A DNA stretch of 64,000 nucleotides from an uncultured Alphaproteobacteria bacterium (GCA_902524385.1 CABZCZ010000008.1:1-64000); one strand, 5' to 3'. Shown: positions 9,193 to 19,004, numbered from the stretch's first letter. A program made the numbers and translations. The notes: a model not told the origin generated them from the letters alone.

Positions 9193-9776
9193 CTAAAATT
9201 TTATTTATTCCAATGTTTTTGATTTTTGCATCTATTAATTATGGATGTTCGCCAGCAAGCGTGCTTGCAACAGGCGGGGGCAGTGCAATGGTAGTTGCTG
9301 AGGGAGAAAGATCTCTTGGCACGGTAGTAGATGATGCAACTATTAAAGTAAATATTGCAGCTAAATTTTTAAATGCGGGGAACAATCTTTTTGTAAATAT
9401 AAATACAAGTGTTTTAGAAGGTAGAATTTTATTAACTGGACTTGTTGATAATCAAGAAATTAGAATTGATGCAGTAAGATTAGTTTGGGAAGTTGAGGGG
9501 GTTAAAGAAATTATAAATGAAATAGAAATTGGAAATAGAACAACATTGAAAGACTATGCTAGTGATTTATGGATTAATACACAAGCAAGAGCTGTGGCTG
9601 CTAAAACCGTTGGGATCAAAGCAATTACATTTAATTTTGAAACTATCCAAGGTAAAATTTATGTAGCGGGTATTTCAGCGCGCCCAGATCTGTTGGATGA
9701 AATGATTGTTGCACTTAAAAACATAAAGGGTGTTAATGAAATTGTTAACTATGTAATTATAAGAGAGAAACTATAA
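9168..9776 (+). CDS. BON-domain outer-membrane lipoprotein
   Basis: A 202-residue protein with a basic N-terminus, hydrophobic core and lipobox INYGC (Cys27), so probably anchored in a membrane facing the periplasm. Two BON domains follow, about 50-120 (TIKVNIAAKFL ... VLLTG-like RILLTGLVDN ... VEGVKEIINEI) and 130-200 (GKIYVAGISA ... IKGVNEIVNYV). BON proteins of the YraP/DolP type bind phospholipid and help outer-membrane integrity. It overlaps the rsmI 3' end by 25 bases. Bases 9495-9530 inside it reappear inverted at 116-151. Confidence 0.85.
   Translation: MVVKIKKVAKILFIPMFLIFASINYGCSPASVLATGGGSAMVVAEGERSLGTVVDDATIKVNIAAKFLNAGNNLFVNINTSVLEGRILLTGLVDNQEIRIDAVRLVWEVEGVKEIINEIEIGNRTTLKDYASDLWINTQARAVAAKTVGIKAITFNFETIQGKIYVAGISARPDLLDEMIVALKNIKGVNEIVNYVIIREKL
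9495..9530. repeat. 36-bp source copy of the inverted repeat at 116-151
   Basis: This stretch encodes part of the first BON domain in frame and looks native here. Its exact reverse complement occurs at the dapB/pyruvate-carboxylase join near the left end of the window. Confidence 0.75.
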
Positions 9777-9777
9777 T

Positions 9778-10128
9778 TTACCTTAAGCTTCCAATTTTTT
9801 CTCCAGCTAAAATATGAACATGAAAATGTGGAACCTCTTGTCCACCATCCTCTCCTGAGTTTGTTATCAACCTATAACCAGTGTTTTCAACATTAATATT
9901 ATTTATTACATACTGTACACTCTTAAAAAAAGATGTGATATTTTTATTATCTGCATTTTTTAAAAAATCAGAAAAAGTTGTACAAGGAAATTTTGGAATA
10001 CCTAAAACATGTATCTTAGCTTGGGGATTAATATCGTTAAAAAATAAACTGAACTCATCTTCATAAATTTTATCACAAGGAATTTCTTTTCTTAGTATTT
10101 TTGCAAATATATTATTTTCATCATACAT
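9778..10128 (-). CDS. HIT-family nucleotide hydrolase (HinT-like)
   Basis: Histidine-triad protein, 116 residues, likely a purine nucleoside phosphoramidase/AMP-lysine hydrolase. It begins NIFAKILRKEIPCDKIYED, has NPQAKIHVLGIPK and the catalytic triad region EVPHFHVHILAGEK (His-x-His-x-His) near the C-terminus. It lies one base from the convergent BON gene and six bases after hisE, a common alphaproteobacterial order (hisE-hinT). Confidence 0.92.
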   Translation of the reverse strand: MYDENNIFAKILRKEIPCDKIYEDEFSLFFNDINPQAKIHVLGIPKFPCTTFSDFLKNADNKNITSFFKSVQYVINNINVENTGYRLITNSGEDGGQEVPHFHVHILAGEKIGSLR

Positions 10129-10134
10129 AATATT

Positions 10135-10407
10135 TTATTTTCTTTTGTCTAATTCCTTGTAGATTTCATTCATAGTAATTTTTTTTGACTTTAACAGAAT
10201 TAGAAGATGATAGATTACGTCAACAGCTTCTTCAATTGTTCTTTTTTTTGATCCTTTTAAAAAATCTATAATTAATTCAGAGGTTTCTTCTCCAAATTTT
10301 TGAGCTATTTTTTTCGGCCCTAGCTTTAATAACTTATTGGTGTACGAATTTTTTTTTCTTGTTTGGACTCTTTTATTTATTATTTCGTATAATTCCTCAA
10401 TTTTCAT
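10135..10407 (-). CDS. hisE: Phosphoribosyl-ATP pyrophosphatase HisE
   Basis: Second step of histidine synthesis, hydrolysing PR-ATP to PR-AMP. Ninety residues with the MazG-like fold; LGPKKIAQKFGEETSELIIDFL (residues about 28-49) carries the metal-binding acidic residues, and EEAVDVIYHLLILL follows. It is the last gene of the his block. The separate HisI partner is not in this window. Confidence 0.93.
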   Translation of the reverse strand: MKIEELYEIINKRVQTRKKNSYTNKLLKLGPKKIAQKFGEETSELIIDFLKGSKKRTIEEAVDVIYHLLILLKSKKITMNEIYKELDKRK

Positions 10408-10412
10408 AAAAT

Positions 10413-11168
10413 TTAATCTCTAATGTTTATATTTTTATCTTTTAAGTAATTCTTTACTTCTTTAATGCTTATTTCATTAAAATGAAAGACTGAGGCAGCT
10501 AATAATGCATCGGCCTTACCTTTAACTACACCGTCATAAAAATGATCTAGTGTTCCAACTCCTCCACTAGCTATTAGAGGTATTTTTAAAAATTCTGAAA
10601 CCTTGCTTAGTAGCTCATTGTCAAAACCAGATTTTGTGCCATCCTTGTCCATTGAAGTTAAAAGAATTTCGCCGGCTCCTAGATTTTTAACTTTTTCTAT
10701 CCAACTTAAGGCAAGTAAATCAGTTTTCTTAGTGCCGCCATGAGAATAAACAAACCAATCATTATTGTGTTTTTTTGCATCAACAGCAACAACAATGCAT
10801 TGATTCCCAAAATATTCAGATGCTTGTTTTATAATATTTGGGTTTTTAATTGCTGCAGAATTTATAGACACTTTGTCTGCACCAGCTTTAAGTAAAGCTT
10901 GTATATTTTCTATTGATGAAATTCCACCGCCAACTGTAAGGGGAATAAAAACCTCATTTGCAGTCTTTTTCACTACATTAACCATAGTATCTCTATTTTC
11001 TAATGATGCACTTATATCCAAGAAACATATTTCATCAGCTCCATTATCAGAATAATGTTTTGCTTGCTCAACAGGATCTCCTGCATCGATTAAATTTAAA
11101 AAATTTATACCTTTTACAACTCTTCCATTTTTAACATCTAAGCATGGGATGATTCTTGTTTTTACCAT
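10413..11168 (-). CDS. hisF: Imidazole glycerol phosphate synthase, cyclase subunit HisF
   Basis: TIM barrel that, with HisH, makes imidazole-glycerol phosphate and AICAR. At 251 residues it has [16 protein letters not shown] at the start (catalytic Asp11 region), [42 protein letters not shown] with the second catalytic Asp, and LIASGGVG. It starts one base after the hisA stop. AICAR released here feeds the split PurH encoded at 56-58 kb. Confidence 0.97.
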   Translation of the reverse strand: MVKTRIIPCLDVKNGRVVKGINFLNLIDAGDPVEQAKHYSDNGADEICFLDISASLENRDTMVNVVKKTANEVFIPLTVGGGISSIENIQALLKAGADKVSINSAAIKNPNIIKQASEYFGNQCIVVAVDAKKHNNDWFVYSHGGTKKTDLLALSWIEKVKNLGAGEILLTSMDKDGTKSGFDNELLSKVSEFLKIPLIASGGVGTLDHFYDGVVKGKADALLAASVFHFNEISIKEVKNYLKDKNINIRD

Positions 11169-11169
11169 T

Positions 11170-11910
11170 TTAATTTAGAATTTTTTGCGCTTCTACTAAA
11201 TCAATCTTTCCTTCATAAAAAGATTTGCCTGAAATTATTCCTTCAATGTTTTTTGTGTTAAGTTTTTTTAGATTTATTAAATCAGAGTAATCTGTCAAAC
11301 CCCCTGCTATAATAATTTTTTTATTAAATTTTTTAATCAGGTTTATTTTTTTTAAAAAATTATTAACAAAATCTAAATTTAAACCTTTTAGCATTCCATC
11401 ATTTTGAATATCTGTAATTACATATCCTTTAATTTTTGAGTTAGTATAAATATCAAGAATATCTTTTATTTTCCTTCCTGAATTTTCATCCCACCCATTT
11501 ATCATTATGTTATCTTCAAGAATATCTAATGATATATATACTTTTTCCACATACTTATTTGATAAAATTATAACTTCATTTGGTTTTTCAACAGACATTG
11601 AACCAATAATCAAATTATTTATTCCAGCCTCAAAATACTTTTTTGCTAAATCTAAATTTCTAACCCCTCCACCTAATTGTATTGGTATTGAGATTGATTT
11701 TCTAATTTTCTTTATTGTTTCAAAATTTACATTTGATCTACCAAATGCAGCATCTAAGTCAATTAAGTGTAATTTTTTACAACCAATTTGTTCAAAATAT
11801 ATAGCTTGTTTTTGTGGGTCTTCATTGTAAACAATGCTGGAGCTATCTTTCCCTTTAGAAAGTCTAACACATTTATTATCTTTTAAATCAATGGCTGGTA
11901 TAATTTGCAC
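11170..11910 (-). CDS. hisA: ProFAR isomerase HisA
   Basis: Isomerises ProFAR to PRFAR in histidine synthesis. The 246-residue TIM barrel has [15 protein letters not shown] with the catalytic Asp8 region, [42 protein letters not shown] with the second catalytic Asp and [12 protein letters not shown]. It starts with GTG overlapping the stop of the preceding acetyltransferase gene by one base (TAGTG). Confidence 0.95.
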   Translation of the reverse strand: MQIIPAIDLKDNKCVRLSKGKDSSSIVYNEDPQKQAIYFEQIGCKKLHLIDLDAAFGRSNVNFETIKKIRKSISIPIQLGGGVRNLDLAKKYFEAGINNLIIGSMSVEKPNEVIILSNKYVEKVYISLDILEDNIMINGWDENSGRKIKDILDIYTNSKIKGYVITDIQNDGMLKGLNLDFVNNFLKKINLIKKFNKKIIIAGGLTDYSDLINLKKLNTKNIEGIISGKSFYEGKIDLVEAQKILN

Positions 11911-12452
11911 TACAGATTTTTATAGTAATAATAACCTTTAATAAAGCTTCCATTAATATATGCATAGTATGGATTTTCGCCCCATTTAATATAACTTTTG
12001 CCTGTAAAAAGTTTTATTGCTGCATCTTGTGTTTCTCTTACAGCTAATTGTAATGATTTAATATTGTCTTCTTTTGCAATTTGTTCAGTATGATCAATCA
12101 TTCTTTTAGCCAAACCATAACCTCTTGCCCATGGAGCAACGAATTGTCTTCTTATACGAGCAATATTTTTCCTAGACTCAATATTAGGAGCTTCATATGC
12201 AAGTTGGAGGGTTCCTGCTATTACCCCATTAAGTCTACCTACTATTAGCTTAATGTATTTATCATTAGTTCTTTTAGTCCAGTATTCGGTTAAAATATCT
12301 CGTGTAGGAACTCTTAACCAACCAAAACCTCCTCCAGCTTTAATTGCTTGTTCGGTAATATTACATAGATCTGCTAAATCTACATCTGTAAGAGTTTCAA
12401 TGTTATCGATTGATATATTAATTTTTTCTTTTAATTGTGTAGACATGTTCAT
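11910..12452 (-). CDS. GNAT-family N-acetyltransferase in the his operon
   Basis: A 180-residue acetyl-CoA-dependent transferase. The core reads LIVGRLNGVIAGTLQLA, then IRRQFVAPWARGYGLAKRMIDHTEQIA, whose ARGYGLAKRM is the acetyl-CoA loop (usual R/Q-x-x-G-x-G/A), then LQLAVRETQDAAIKLFTGKSYIKWG. It sits between hisH and hisA with ATGA and TAGTG overlaps, a position seen in other alphaproteobacteria. Its substrate is not known and nothing here ties it chemically to histidine. Confidence 0.85.
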   Translation of the reverse strand: MNMSTQLKEKINISIDNIETLTDVDLADLCNITEQAIKAGGGFGWLRVPTRDILTEYWTKRTNDKYIKLIVGRLNGVIAGTLQLAYEAPNIESRKNIARIRRQFVAPWARGYGLAKRMIDHTEQIAKEDNIKSLQLAVRETQDAAIKLFTGKSYIKWGENPYYAYINGSFIKGYYYYKNL

Positions 12453-13078
12453 GCTCTAATAAATTCTTTTAATAAGTTTAATCCTTGGGAGGAACTTTTT
12501 TCAGGATGAAACTGAACGCCATATATATTTTCTTTTCCAACAATTGAAGCAAAATTTATTCCATACTTAGTTTCTGCCAAAATATTATCTTTTTGAGCAC
12601 AATCAAAATAATAAGAATGAACGAAATAATAATCATTTTTATTAAAGATTAAGTTGTTATATTTTGAGTTTGTTGGATTTACCAAGTTCCATCCCATATG
12701 GGGAAGTTTTAAATTATCTCCAGGTAACAGTTTAATTTGACCGTCTATCCAACCTAAGCCTTCATGGACTCCATTTTCTTCACTCATATTAGCTAACATT
12801 TGCATACCAACACAAATCCCCAAAAATGGCTTCTTTTTTATTAATGCAAACTCACAAAGCTCGTCTATTAAGCCATCAGTTTTTTTTAAACCATTCATGC
12901 ATGTAGAAAACGCTCCTTGACCAGGCAATACAACATGAGTTGAATTTTTTACATCATTCAGTTTTTTTGAAATTAAAACGTCAACTTCAATATTGTTGTC
13001 ATTTGCTATCTTAACTAAAGATTTTTGTGCAGACAAAACATTGCCTGAACCGTAATCGACGATAGTGATCTTTTTCAT
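12449..13078 (-). CDS. hisH: Imidazole glycerol phosphate synthase, glutaminase subunit HisH
   Basis: Class I glutamine amidotransferase that supplies ammonia to HisF. ITIVDYGSGNVLSAQKSL opens the protein, HVVLPGQGAF gives the oxyanion region, KPFLGICVGMQML holds the nucleophile Cys (about residue 90), and YGVQFHPEKSS has the catalytic His-x-Glu. I place the start at ATG 13078 (MKKITIVDYG) because the longer frame to 13132 adds 18 residues that lie inside hisB and match nothing in the family. Overlaps the GNAT gene by ATGA. Confidence 0.95.
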   Translation of the reverse strand: MKKITIVDYGSGNVLSAQKSLVKIANDNNIEVDVLISKKLNDVKNSTHVVLPGQGAFSTCMNGLKKTDGLIDELCEFALIKKKPFLGICVGMQMLANMSEENGVHEGLGWIDGQIKLLPGDNLKLPHMGWNLVNPTNSKYNNLIFNKNDYYFVHSYYFDCAQKDNILAETKYGINFASIVGKENIYGVQFHPEKSSSQGLNLLKEFIRA

Positions 13079-13085
13079 TAAAAAA

Positions 13086-13673
13086 TTAAAGAGTGCCTTT
13101 TGATGATGGTATGTTGTCTTTTCTTCTGTCATCTATTTCAACAGCAAATCTTAAGCTTTTAGCAAAGGCTTTAAAGCATGATTCAATTATGTGATGATTG
13201 TTTTTCCCATACAGGTTTTCAATATGTAAATTACATTTTGATTCATTTGAAAAGGCTTTAAAAAATTCATGGAATAGTTCTGTATCCATTTCTCCAATTT
13301 TTTTTAAGCCAAGGTTAACATTCCAAACAAGCTCAGGCCTTCCACTTAAATCAATAACACATCTTGATAAACATTCATCCATTGGAACATATGAAAAACC
13401 ATATCTATTTATTCCTTTCTTATCATCCACTGCTTTGTTTATAGCTAGAGCAAATGCGTAAGCTGTATCTTCAACTGAATGGTGAAGATCAACATTTGTA
13501 TCTCCTTCACATTTTAAATCTATATCTATCAAGCTATGATGAGATAATAATTCCAGCATATGATCAAAAAAACCAATTTGTGTTAAAATTTTAGATTGGC
13601 CACTGCCATCTAAGTTAACTTCACAGGTTATCTTTGTTTCTTTAGTGTTTCTCTCAACTTTACCTTTTCGCAT
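13086..13673 (-). CDS. hisB: Imidazoleglycerol-phosphate dehydratase HisB
   Basis: Manganese enzyme that dehydrates imidazole-glycerol phosphate. The 195-residue, dehydratase-only form contains GFFDHMLELLSHHSLIDIDLKCEGD (His metal ligands), DLHHSVEDTAYAFA, DECLSRCVIDLSGRPELVWN, HHIIESCFKAFAKSLRFAV and the closing SSKGTL. It is the first gene of the minus-strand his block and divergent from hslV across 81 bases. Confidence 0.97.
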   Translation of the reverse strand: MRKGKVERNTKETKITCEVNLDGSGQSKILTQIGFFDHMLELLSHHSLIDIDLKCEGDTNVDLHHSVEDTAYAFALAINKAVDDKKGINRYGFSYVPMDECLSRCVIDLSGRPELVWNVNLGLKKIGEMDTELFHEFFKAFSNESKCNLHIENLYGKNNHHIIESCFKAFAKSLRFAVEIDDRRKDNIPSSKGTL

Positions 13674-13717
13674 TTTTGCCTAATATCAGTGAAATATGAT
13701 TTATTCTAGGTAAATTA

Positions 13718-13747
13718 CTTGATAAAAATAATTAAATAGCCATCTTA
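13718..13747 (+). promoter_or_regulatory. Heat-shock sigma (RpoH-type) promoter of hslVU
   Basis: CTTGAT at 13718-13723, 16 bases, then CCATCTTA from 13740. Spacing to CCAT equals that in the dnaK promoter. The predicted start of transcription (about 13752-13754) almost meets the hslV ATG at 13755, so the message may be leaderless or nearly so. Confidence 0.55.
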
Positions 13748-13754
13748 TGAAAGA

Positions 13755-14303
13755 ATGAAAAAAAACATTATTAAATCTACAACAATCGTAGGAATTAGAA
13801 AAGATAACCTCGTTGTTATTGCAGGTGATGGTCAGGCCAGTCTTGGTAATACCGTAATGAAATCTAATGTTAAGAAAATTAGAAGACTTGGACCTGATGA
13901 ATTGGTTATTTCTGGGTTTGCTGGATCTACTGCAGATGCATTTGCTTTATTTGAAAGACTAGAGGGAAAATTAGATCAATATAAGAATCAACTTAAAAGA
14001 GCATGTGTAGAGTTAGCCAAAGATTGGAGAACAGATAGATATCTAAGAAGATTAGAAGCAATGATGATTGTAGCTGATAAAGATATAAGTTTGTTATTGT
14101 CTGGTACTGGTGATGTAATTGAATCTGACGATGGAATACTTGCAATAGGTTCTGGAGGTCCATACGCAAATAGTGCTGCTAAAGCATTGATGAAAAACAC
14201 AAATATGAATGCTAAAGAAATAGCTTTAGAGTCGCTTAATATTGCTGCAGATATTTGTATCTATACAAATCATAATATCATTTCTGAAACAATCGAGCTT
14301 TAA
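13755..14303 (+). CDS. hslV: ATP-dependent protease peptidase subunit HslV
   Basis: Proteasome-like threonine peptidase of the HslVU complex. The mature N-terminal threonine lies in the [11 protein letters not shown] segment (family T-T-I/V), then [45 protein letters not shown], and [19 protein letters not shown]. At 182 residues it is normal length. It forms an operon with hslU two bases downstream and is preceded by a heat-shock-type promoter. Confidence 0.96.
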   Translation: MKKNIIKSTTIVGIRKDNLVVIAGDGQASLGNTVMKSNVKKIRRLGPDELVISGFAGSTADAFALFERLEGKLDQYKNQLKRACVELAKDWRTDRYLRRLEAMMIVADKDISLLLSGTGDVIESDDGILAIGSGGPYANSAAKALMKNTNMNAKEIALESLNIAADICIYTNHNIISETIEL

Positions 14304-14305
14304 AT

Positions 14306-15619
14306 ATGGAATCCAGTTTTAGTCCAAGAGAGATTGTTTCTGAATTAGATAAGTTTATTATAGGTCAGAATAAAGCAAAAAAAGCTGTTGCTGTTGCTTT
14401 AAGAAATAGATGGAGAAGAAAACAACTTGATGATTCTTTAAAAGAAGAAATTGTACCAAAAAATATTTTAATGGTTGGTCCAACAGGTTGTGGAAAAACA
14501 GAAATATCAAGAAGACTCGCTAAATTAGCAAACGCACCTTTTGTTAAGGTTGAGGCGACTAAGTTTACAGAAGTTGGTTATGTCGGAAGAGATGTTGAGC
14601 AAATAATAAGAGATCTAGTTGAAATAAGTATTACAAAAACGAAAATACAAATGGGTCAAGAGGTTAAGGCAAAAGCAGAAAAAAATGCAGAGGAAAGAAT
14701 TTTAGATGTTTTGGTTTCTAAAAGTTCAACACCTGCTACTAGAGATAATTTTAGAAAAAAACTAAGATCAGGTGAATTAAATGATAATGAGGTTGAAATA
14801 CCAGTTTCAGCTAATGCAAATTTAAGTTTACCAACCATGGACATACCTGGCATGCCTGGTTCTCAGATGGGTATGATTAATTTAGGCGATGTTTTTGGAA
14901 AAGGTTTTGGCAATCAGAAGAAAATGAAAAAAATGAGTGTCAAAGACTCTCATGCATATTTGTTAAATGAGGAAACTGATAAACTTTTAGATAAAGATAA
15001 AATAAATTCAAGAGCATTGGATGATGTAGAGCAAAATGGTATCGTTTTTATAGATGAAATAGATAAAATTACTTCTAGAGCTGATAGAAGTGGTGCGGAT
15101 GTTTCAAGAGAAGGTGTTCAAAGAGATTTATTACCACTTATTGAGGGAACCGCAGTTACTACAAAATATGGTGTTGTAAATACAGATTATATTTTGTTCA
15201 TTGCCTCCGGGGCGTTTCACTTATCAAAACCATCAGACATGCTACCTGAACTTCAAGGTAGATTGCCAATTAGGGTCGAGCTTGATAGTCTTAGTAAAAA
15301 AGATTTTAAACTTATTCTTACTGAAACACAAAACAGTTTGATTAAGCAGTATCAAGGACTTCTTGGAACAGAGAGGGTTGATTTGAAATTTGAAGAAGAT
15401 GGAATTGATACCATCGCCTCTCTGTCAACAGAGATAAATCAGAATGTGGAAAATATAGGCGCCAGAAGACTCCATACTGTAATGGAAAAACTACTTGAAG
15501 AGGTTAGTTATACAGCCTCAGATATAGGCCCTACAGAAATAATAATTAATAAGGAATACGTTGAAAATAGCTTAGGAGAACTTATTAAAAGTCAGGACTT
15601 ATCAAAGTTTATATTGTAA
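14306..15619 (+). CDS. hslU: HslUV protease ATPase subunit HslU
   Basis: AAA+ unfoldase that feeds HslV. The 437-residue protein has [30 protein letters not shown], Walker [15 protein letters not shown] (about 53-66), the pore loop [13 protein letters not shown] (Gly-Tyr-Val-Gly), the inserted I domain (about 110-230), Walker [12 protein letters not shown], sensor [11 protein letters not shown] and a C-terminal tail DLSKFIL that docks into HslV. Confidence 0.97.
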   Translation: MESSFSPREIVSELDKFIIGQNKAKKAVAVALRNRWRRKQLDDSLKEEIVPKNILMVGPTGCGKTEISRRLAKLANAPFVKVEATKFTEVGYVGRDVEQIIRDLVEISITKTKIQMGQEVKAKAEKNAEERILDVLVSKSSTPATRDNFRKKLRSGELNDNEVEIPVSANANLSLPTMDIPGMPGSQMGMINLGDVFGKGFGNQKKMKKMSVKDSHAYLLNEETDKLLDKDKINSRALDDVEQNGIVFIDEIDKITSRADRSGADVSREGVQRDLLPLIEGTAVTTKYGVVNTDYILFIASGAFHLSKPSDMLPELQGRLPIRVELDSLSKKDFKLILTETQNSLIKQYQGLLGTERVDLKFEEDGIDTIASLSTEINQNVENIGARRLHTVMEKLLEEVSYTASDIGPTEIIINKEYVENSLGELIKSQDLSKFIL

Positions 15620-15648
15620 AGCTCATTTAATTTTTTAAAAATTATAAA

Positions 15649-16983
15649 ATGAGTCTTTTTAAAAATATAAGAATTGAGCTGTTTGTTCTTTTAATAATTA
15701 CTTTAAATGTTTTTATATCGTTTAATTTAGATTTAGGGCTGTATAACTATTTTAAAGATTTCAATAAAAGTCTTAATAGTGTTTATTTAAATGAATTTTT
15801 TGTAGACATAACAAGGCTTGGAAGCTCGTCTTGGTATTTTGCAATTTCTATTATTGGATTTGGTGTTGTTTATTTAAACAATGGATTGAGTTTTATAAAG
15901 GTTGAGAAACAAAAAAAAATAAGTAATTTTTTTATATCCTCTTTTTTTTATATTTTGATAGTTGGAATTGTAACACAAGTTCTGAAGCATATTGTTGGTA
16001 GACCAAGACCCAATCACACAAATTTTGAGGATTCTTTTGGTTTTAATTTTTTTACTTTCGACTCAAATTTTCATTCCTTTCCATCAGGTCATTCCTCAAC
16101 TATATTTATAGTTTGCTTTATTCTTATTGCTACTTTTCCAAAACTAAAATATTTTTTTTATTTTTTAGCATCAGTTATTGCCTTGAGTAGAGTTGTTGTT
16201 GGTGCTCACTTTTTTACTGATATTGTTGCTGGTGCTATATTAGCACTTATATCTTTCAAAATTATAAATACAATCTTAGAAAAGAAATATACCCAATATA
16301 AATTTTCAAAATTGTTGCCTGAAAACAATTCAGAAATTTATAATTATGTATTATTTTTGGTAATTAGTTGCCTGTTTATTACTTCAGGACCATCCATAGA
16401 TTTATATATTTCAGGTTTGTTTTACTATGGAGCGTCACAGTTTGCTTTACAAAGTTTGGATTTAACCTCAATATTGTTTAGAGATATTTTATTACCACTA
16501 ATACTTATTTATATTTTAATTTTACCAATAGTTGGACGTTTCACTAAAATTGATAAAGTTTTTTTTAATTATAAATTTTCTATCAAGGAAATAGTTTTGT
16601 TGTGGGGTTCTCAAATTATTGGAGTATTAATTTTTGTAAACCTGATACTTAAAAATTTATGGGGCAGGGCTAGACCAAATGATATTTTACAATTAGGTGG
16701 AAAAGAAACTTTTTCCCCATGGTATGAAATTACTAGTGTCTGTGGAAGTAATTGTTCTTTTGTTTCAGGCGATGCCTCTGTTGGGTTTTCAGTTATAATT
16801 CTATATTTAATTACTAAAAAGATAATTTTTCTCTATACAAGTATTGTTGTTGGTTTTGTATTGGGTTTAATTAGAATAATGGCTGGTGGTCATTTTTTAA
16901 GTGACGTTTTTTTTGCTGGTTTATTTATTGTTATTCTTAATATAATTTTATTTGAATTATATAAAAAATATTATGTTAAATAA
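15649..16983 (+). CDS. Membrane protein with two fused PAP2 phosphatase domains
   Basis: A 444-residue polytopic membrane protein with two copies of the PAP2 fold. Copy 1 has all three motifs: KHIVGRPRP (about 112), SFPSGHSS (about 144) and SRVVVGAHFFTDI (about 182). Copy 2 has KNLWGRARP and IRIMAGGHFLSD but its middle motif is FVSGDAS, where the usual PSGH histidine is replaced. Related enzymes remove phosphate from lipid A or undecaprenyl pyrophosphate in the periplasm. It overlaps the ArnT-like gene by 11 bases, which points to lipid A or cell-surface lipid work. The substrate is inference. Confidence 0.85.
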   Translation: MSLFKNIRIELFVLLIITLNVFISFNLDLGLYNYFKDFNKSLNSVYLNEFFVDITRLGSSSWYFAISIIGFGVVYLNNGLSFIKVEKQKKISNFFISSFFYILIVGIVTQVLKHIVGRPRPNHTNFEDSFGFNFFTFDSNFHSFPSGHSSTIFIVCFILIATFPKLKYFFYFLASVIALSRVVVGAHFFTDIVAGAILALISFKIINTILEKKYTQYKFSKLLPENNSEIYNYVLFLVISCLFITSGPSIDLYISGLFYYGASQFALQSLDLTSILFRDILLPLILIYILILPIVGRFTKIDKVFFNYKFSIKEIVLLWGSQIIGVLIFVNLILKNLWGRARPNDILQLGGKETFSPWYEITSVCGSNCSFVSGDASVGFSVIILYLITKKIIFLYTSIVVGFVLGLIRIMAGGHFLSDVFFAGLFIVILNIILFELYKKYYVK

Positions 16984-18358
16984 AATTCTACTGCCATCAG
17001 TTATTATATTATTTTTATTAAAAATAGTTGCTTTAAATTTTACTACTTTTAATTTGTTTGGTGATGAAGCACAGTATTGGTTATGGTCAAAAGATATTGA
17101 CTTTGGTTATTTTTCTAAACCTCCTTTTTTGTCTTGGATAATAAGAGTTTATACGGAAATCTTAGGTAGTGGTTTTGTTTCATTAAAACTTCTCCCATCA
17201 CTTGTTTATCTATTAATTGCTTGGAGTATTTATAATCTTTTAATTAACACTGGATTAAATAAAAAAGAGTCATTTTCAGGTTGTTTAATTTTTTTATTTA
17301 TACCTGCTGTTTCTTTTTCATCTTTTATAATTAGTACTGATCTTTTTTTATTATTATTTTGGACACTTTCACTCAATCAATTAATTAAAATAAATAATGA
17401 ACAAGATTTAAAAAATTTTATACTATTAGGTATTTTTCTAGGGTTGGGGGTATTATCAAAATATGCAGCTATATATTTTGTAATTTGTTTATTAGTTTTA
17501 ATTTTAATTGATAAAAGATTTAGAAAGGTTTTTTTAGAAAATTTATCAGGCTTTACTTTAACTTTTTTATCTATGTTAATAATTATCGTACCAAATATCA
17601 TTTGGAATTTCAATAATGGTTGGATAACACTAAAACATACTTCGGATAACGCAAATTTTGCAAATATTGAAATAAATTTCATTAGAGGTTTAGAATTTTT
17701 GTTATTTCAAATTATAATGTTAGGTCCATTTATAGTTTTAGGTGGATTATTTGGATCAAATAAATGGGGTTATATTCAAAAAATTTTTCTAGTATTTTCT
17801 ATACCTATAATTTTAATTGTTTTGATAGAGGCCATTATTGTAAGGGCTAATGCAAATTGGGCTGCTCCTGCTTTAATTTCCTTGTTTGCTCTTTTATATA
17901 TTAGAATTAATAAATCTTTTTTAAAGATAGCCAATATCATATTTAATTTTGCTGTCTGTTTTATTCTTTTTATGATGATTGGAATGAGCTATCCCTCTAA
18001 AATTTTTGACCGAATAAGTGGTATAAATGATTATGTGCTAAAAATTTACAGTAACTCTTCTAATGGTGTTATAAAAAATATGGTAGTTTCAGATCGGCTT
18101 TTGTTTTCAAGTTTTAATTATGAATTAAGAGATAAGGATATTAATTTCTATATGCCGCATAAAGAAGGAGATGAAATAACTAATCACTTTAAAATAGTTT
18201 CTCCTCTTAGTAAAAATATAAATGAGAACTTTACTTTAATTGGAAGCCCCTCAGATATAAATTATTTAGAGAATGAATATAATCTACTTAAAATAAATTC
18301 CCCCGATCAGAAATTTACAAAAAGAAAACTTGATGTTTACGAGGTTGTGTTTGAATAA
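16973..18358 (+). CDS. ArnT-like glycosyltransferase (GT39/PMT_2 family)
   Basis: A polytopic membrane glycosyltransferase of about 461 residues that would use a polyprenyl-phosphate sugar. The first periplasmic loop holds FGDEAQYWLWSKDIDFGYFSKPPFLSW, the DE-x-Y and conserved aromatic/Pro motif of this family. About ten hydrophobic segments follow, then a soluble C-terminal domain of some 90 residues. I chose ATG 16973; an in-frame TTG seven codons earlier lies deeper in the PAP2 gene. Bacterial relatives decorate lipid A or proteins; the acceptor here is unknown. Confidence 0.85.
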   Translation: MLNKILLPSVIILFLLKIVALNFTTFNLFGDEAQYWLWSKDIDFGYFSKPPFLSWIIRVYTEILGSGFVSLKLLPSLVYLLIAWSIYNLLINTGLNKKESFSGCLIFLFIPAVSFSSFIISTDLFLLLFWTLSLNQLIKINNEQDLKNFILLGIFLGLGVLSKYAAIYFVICLLVLILIDKRFRKVFLENLSGFTLTFLSMLIIIVPNIIWNFNNGWITLKHTSDNANFANIEINFIRGLEFLLFQIIMLGPFIVLGGLFGSNKWGYIQKIFLVFSIPIILIVLIEAIIVRANANWAAPALISLFALLYIRINKSFLKIANIIFNFAVCFILFMMIGMSYPSKIFDRISGINDYVLKIYSNSSNGVIKNMVVSDRLLFSSFNYELRDKDINFYMPHKEGDEITNHFKIVSPLSKNINENFTLIGSPSDINYLENEYNLLKINSPDQKFTKRKLDVYEVVFE

Positions 18359-19004
18359 GTTCCTGTTTTTTTTTGTTATATTTGTAACTAATACGTCTTT
18401 TGCATATAATTTCATTGCAGAATATAAAATTAGCACAACGGGACTTAAAATTGGTCATTTTAGTTGGTCATTAAATGTTAATGATAATGTTTATCAAACA
18501 GAAATTAATTTGAAAAATTCTGGCATTTTTTCACTCTTATATAAGTTTGAAGGAAGTTATCTTTCATCTGGAATTGTTGAAAATAACATATTTAAAACCA
18601 AGAATTATGAACAGTTTTGGAAAACAAATAAGAAAACAAAAATAGTTAAAATGTTATTTGATGATTATTTAATTGAATTAAAACAAGAGCCCATAGAGAA
18701 AGGGGTAGCTAGAGTAAACTTAGAAGGTTTATATTTGTATTTTGATCCAATCACATCCTTTATAAATATTTTAAATGGAGAAAATGAAGCAAAAACTATT
18801 GATGGGAGAAGAATTTATAGACTTAAAAAAAAAGAAGATGAGGATGGAAATATAATTTTAGAAATTGAAGACTATGTAAATATTTGGGCTGATCATAAAA
18901 GAAATGATTTAAAAAAAATTGAATTTTTTATTGAAGATGATTTGCTTCCATATGAAATTCTTATTCATTTTAAAGAAAGAGTATTTAGGTTAGAAAGGAT
19001 TTAA
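18351..19004 (+). CDS. DUF3108 family exported protein
   Basis: About 217 residues. A start at TTG 18351 gives NKFLFFFVIFVTNTSFA, a clean Sec signal peptide ending at Ala. The mature part is beta-rich: FIAEYKISTTGLKIGHFSWSL, GIFSLLYKFEGSYLSSGIVE, YLYFDPITSFINIL, resembling DUF3108 proteins of the bacterial envelope whose role is unknown. It overlaps the glycosyltransferase by eight bases and the convergent Smr gene by four. The frame is open from an upstream TTG at 18330, which would spoil the signal peptide. Confidence 0.7.
   Translation: MNKFLFFFVIFVTNTSFAYNFIAEYKISTTGLKIGHFSWSLNVNDNVYQTEINLKNSGIFSLLYKFEGSYLSSGIVENNIFKTKNYEQFWKTNKKTKIVKMLFDDYLIELKQEPIEKGVARVNLEGLYLYFDPITSFINILNGENEAKTIDGRRIYRLKKKEDEDGNIILEIEDYVNIWADHKRNDLKKIEFFIEDDLLPYEILIHFKERVFRLERI

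Noticed and set aside
13079-13132. Upstream start for hisH at 13132
   Set aside because: The extra 18 residues lie inside hisB and precede the conserved KITIVDYGSGN start.
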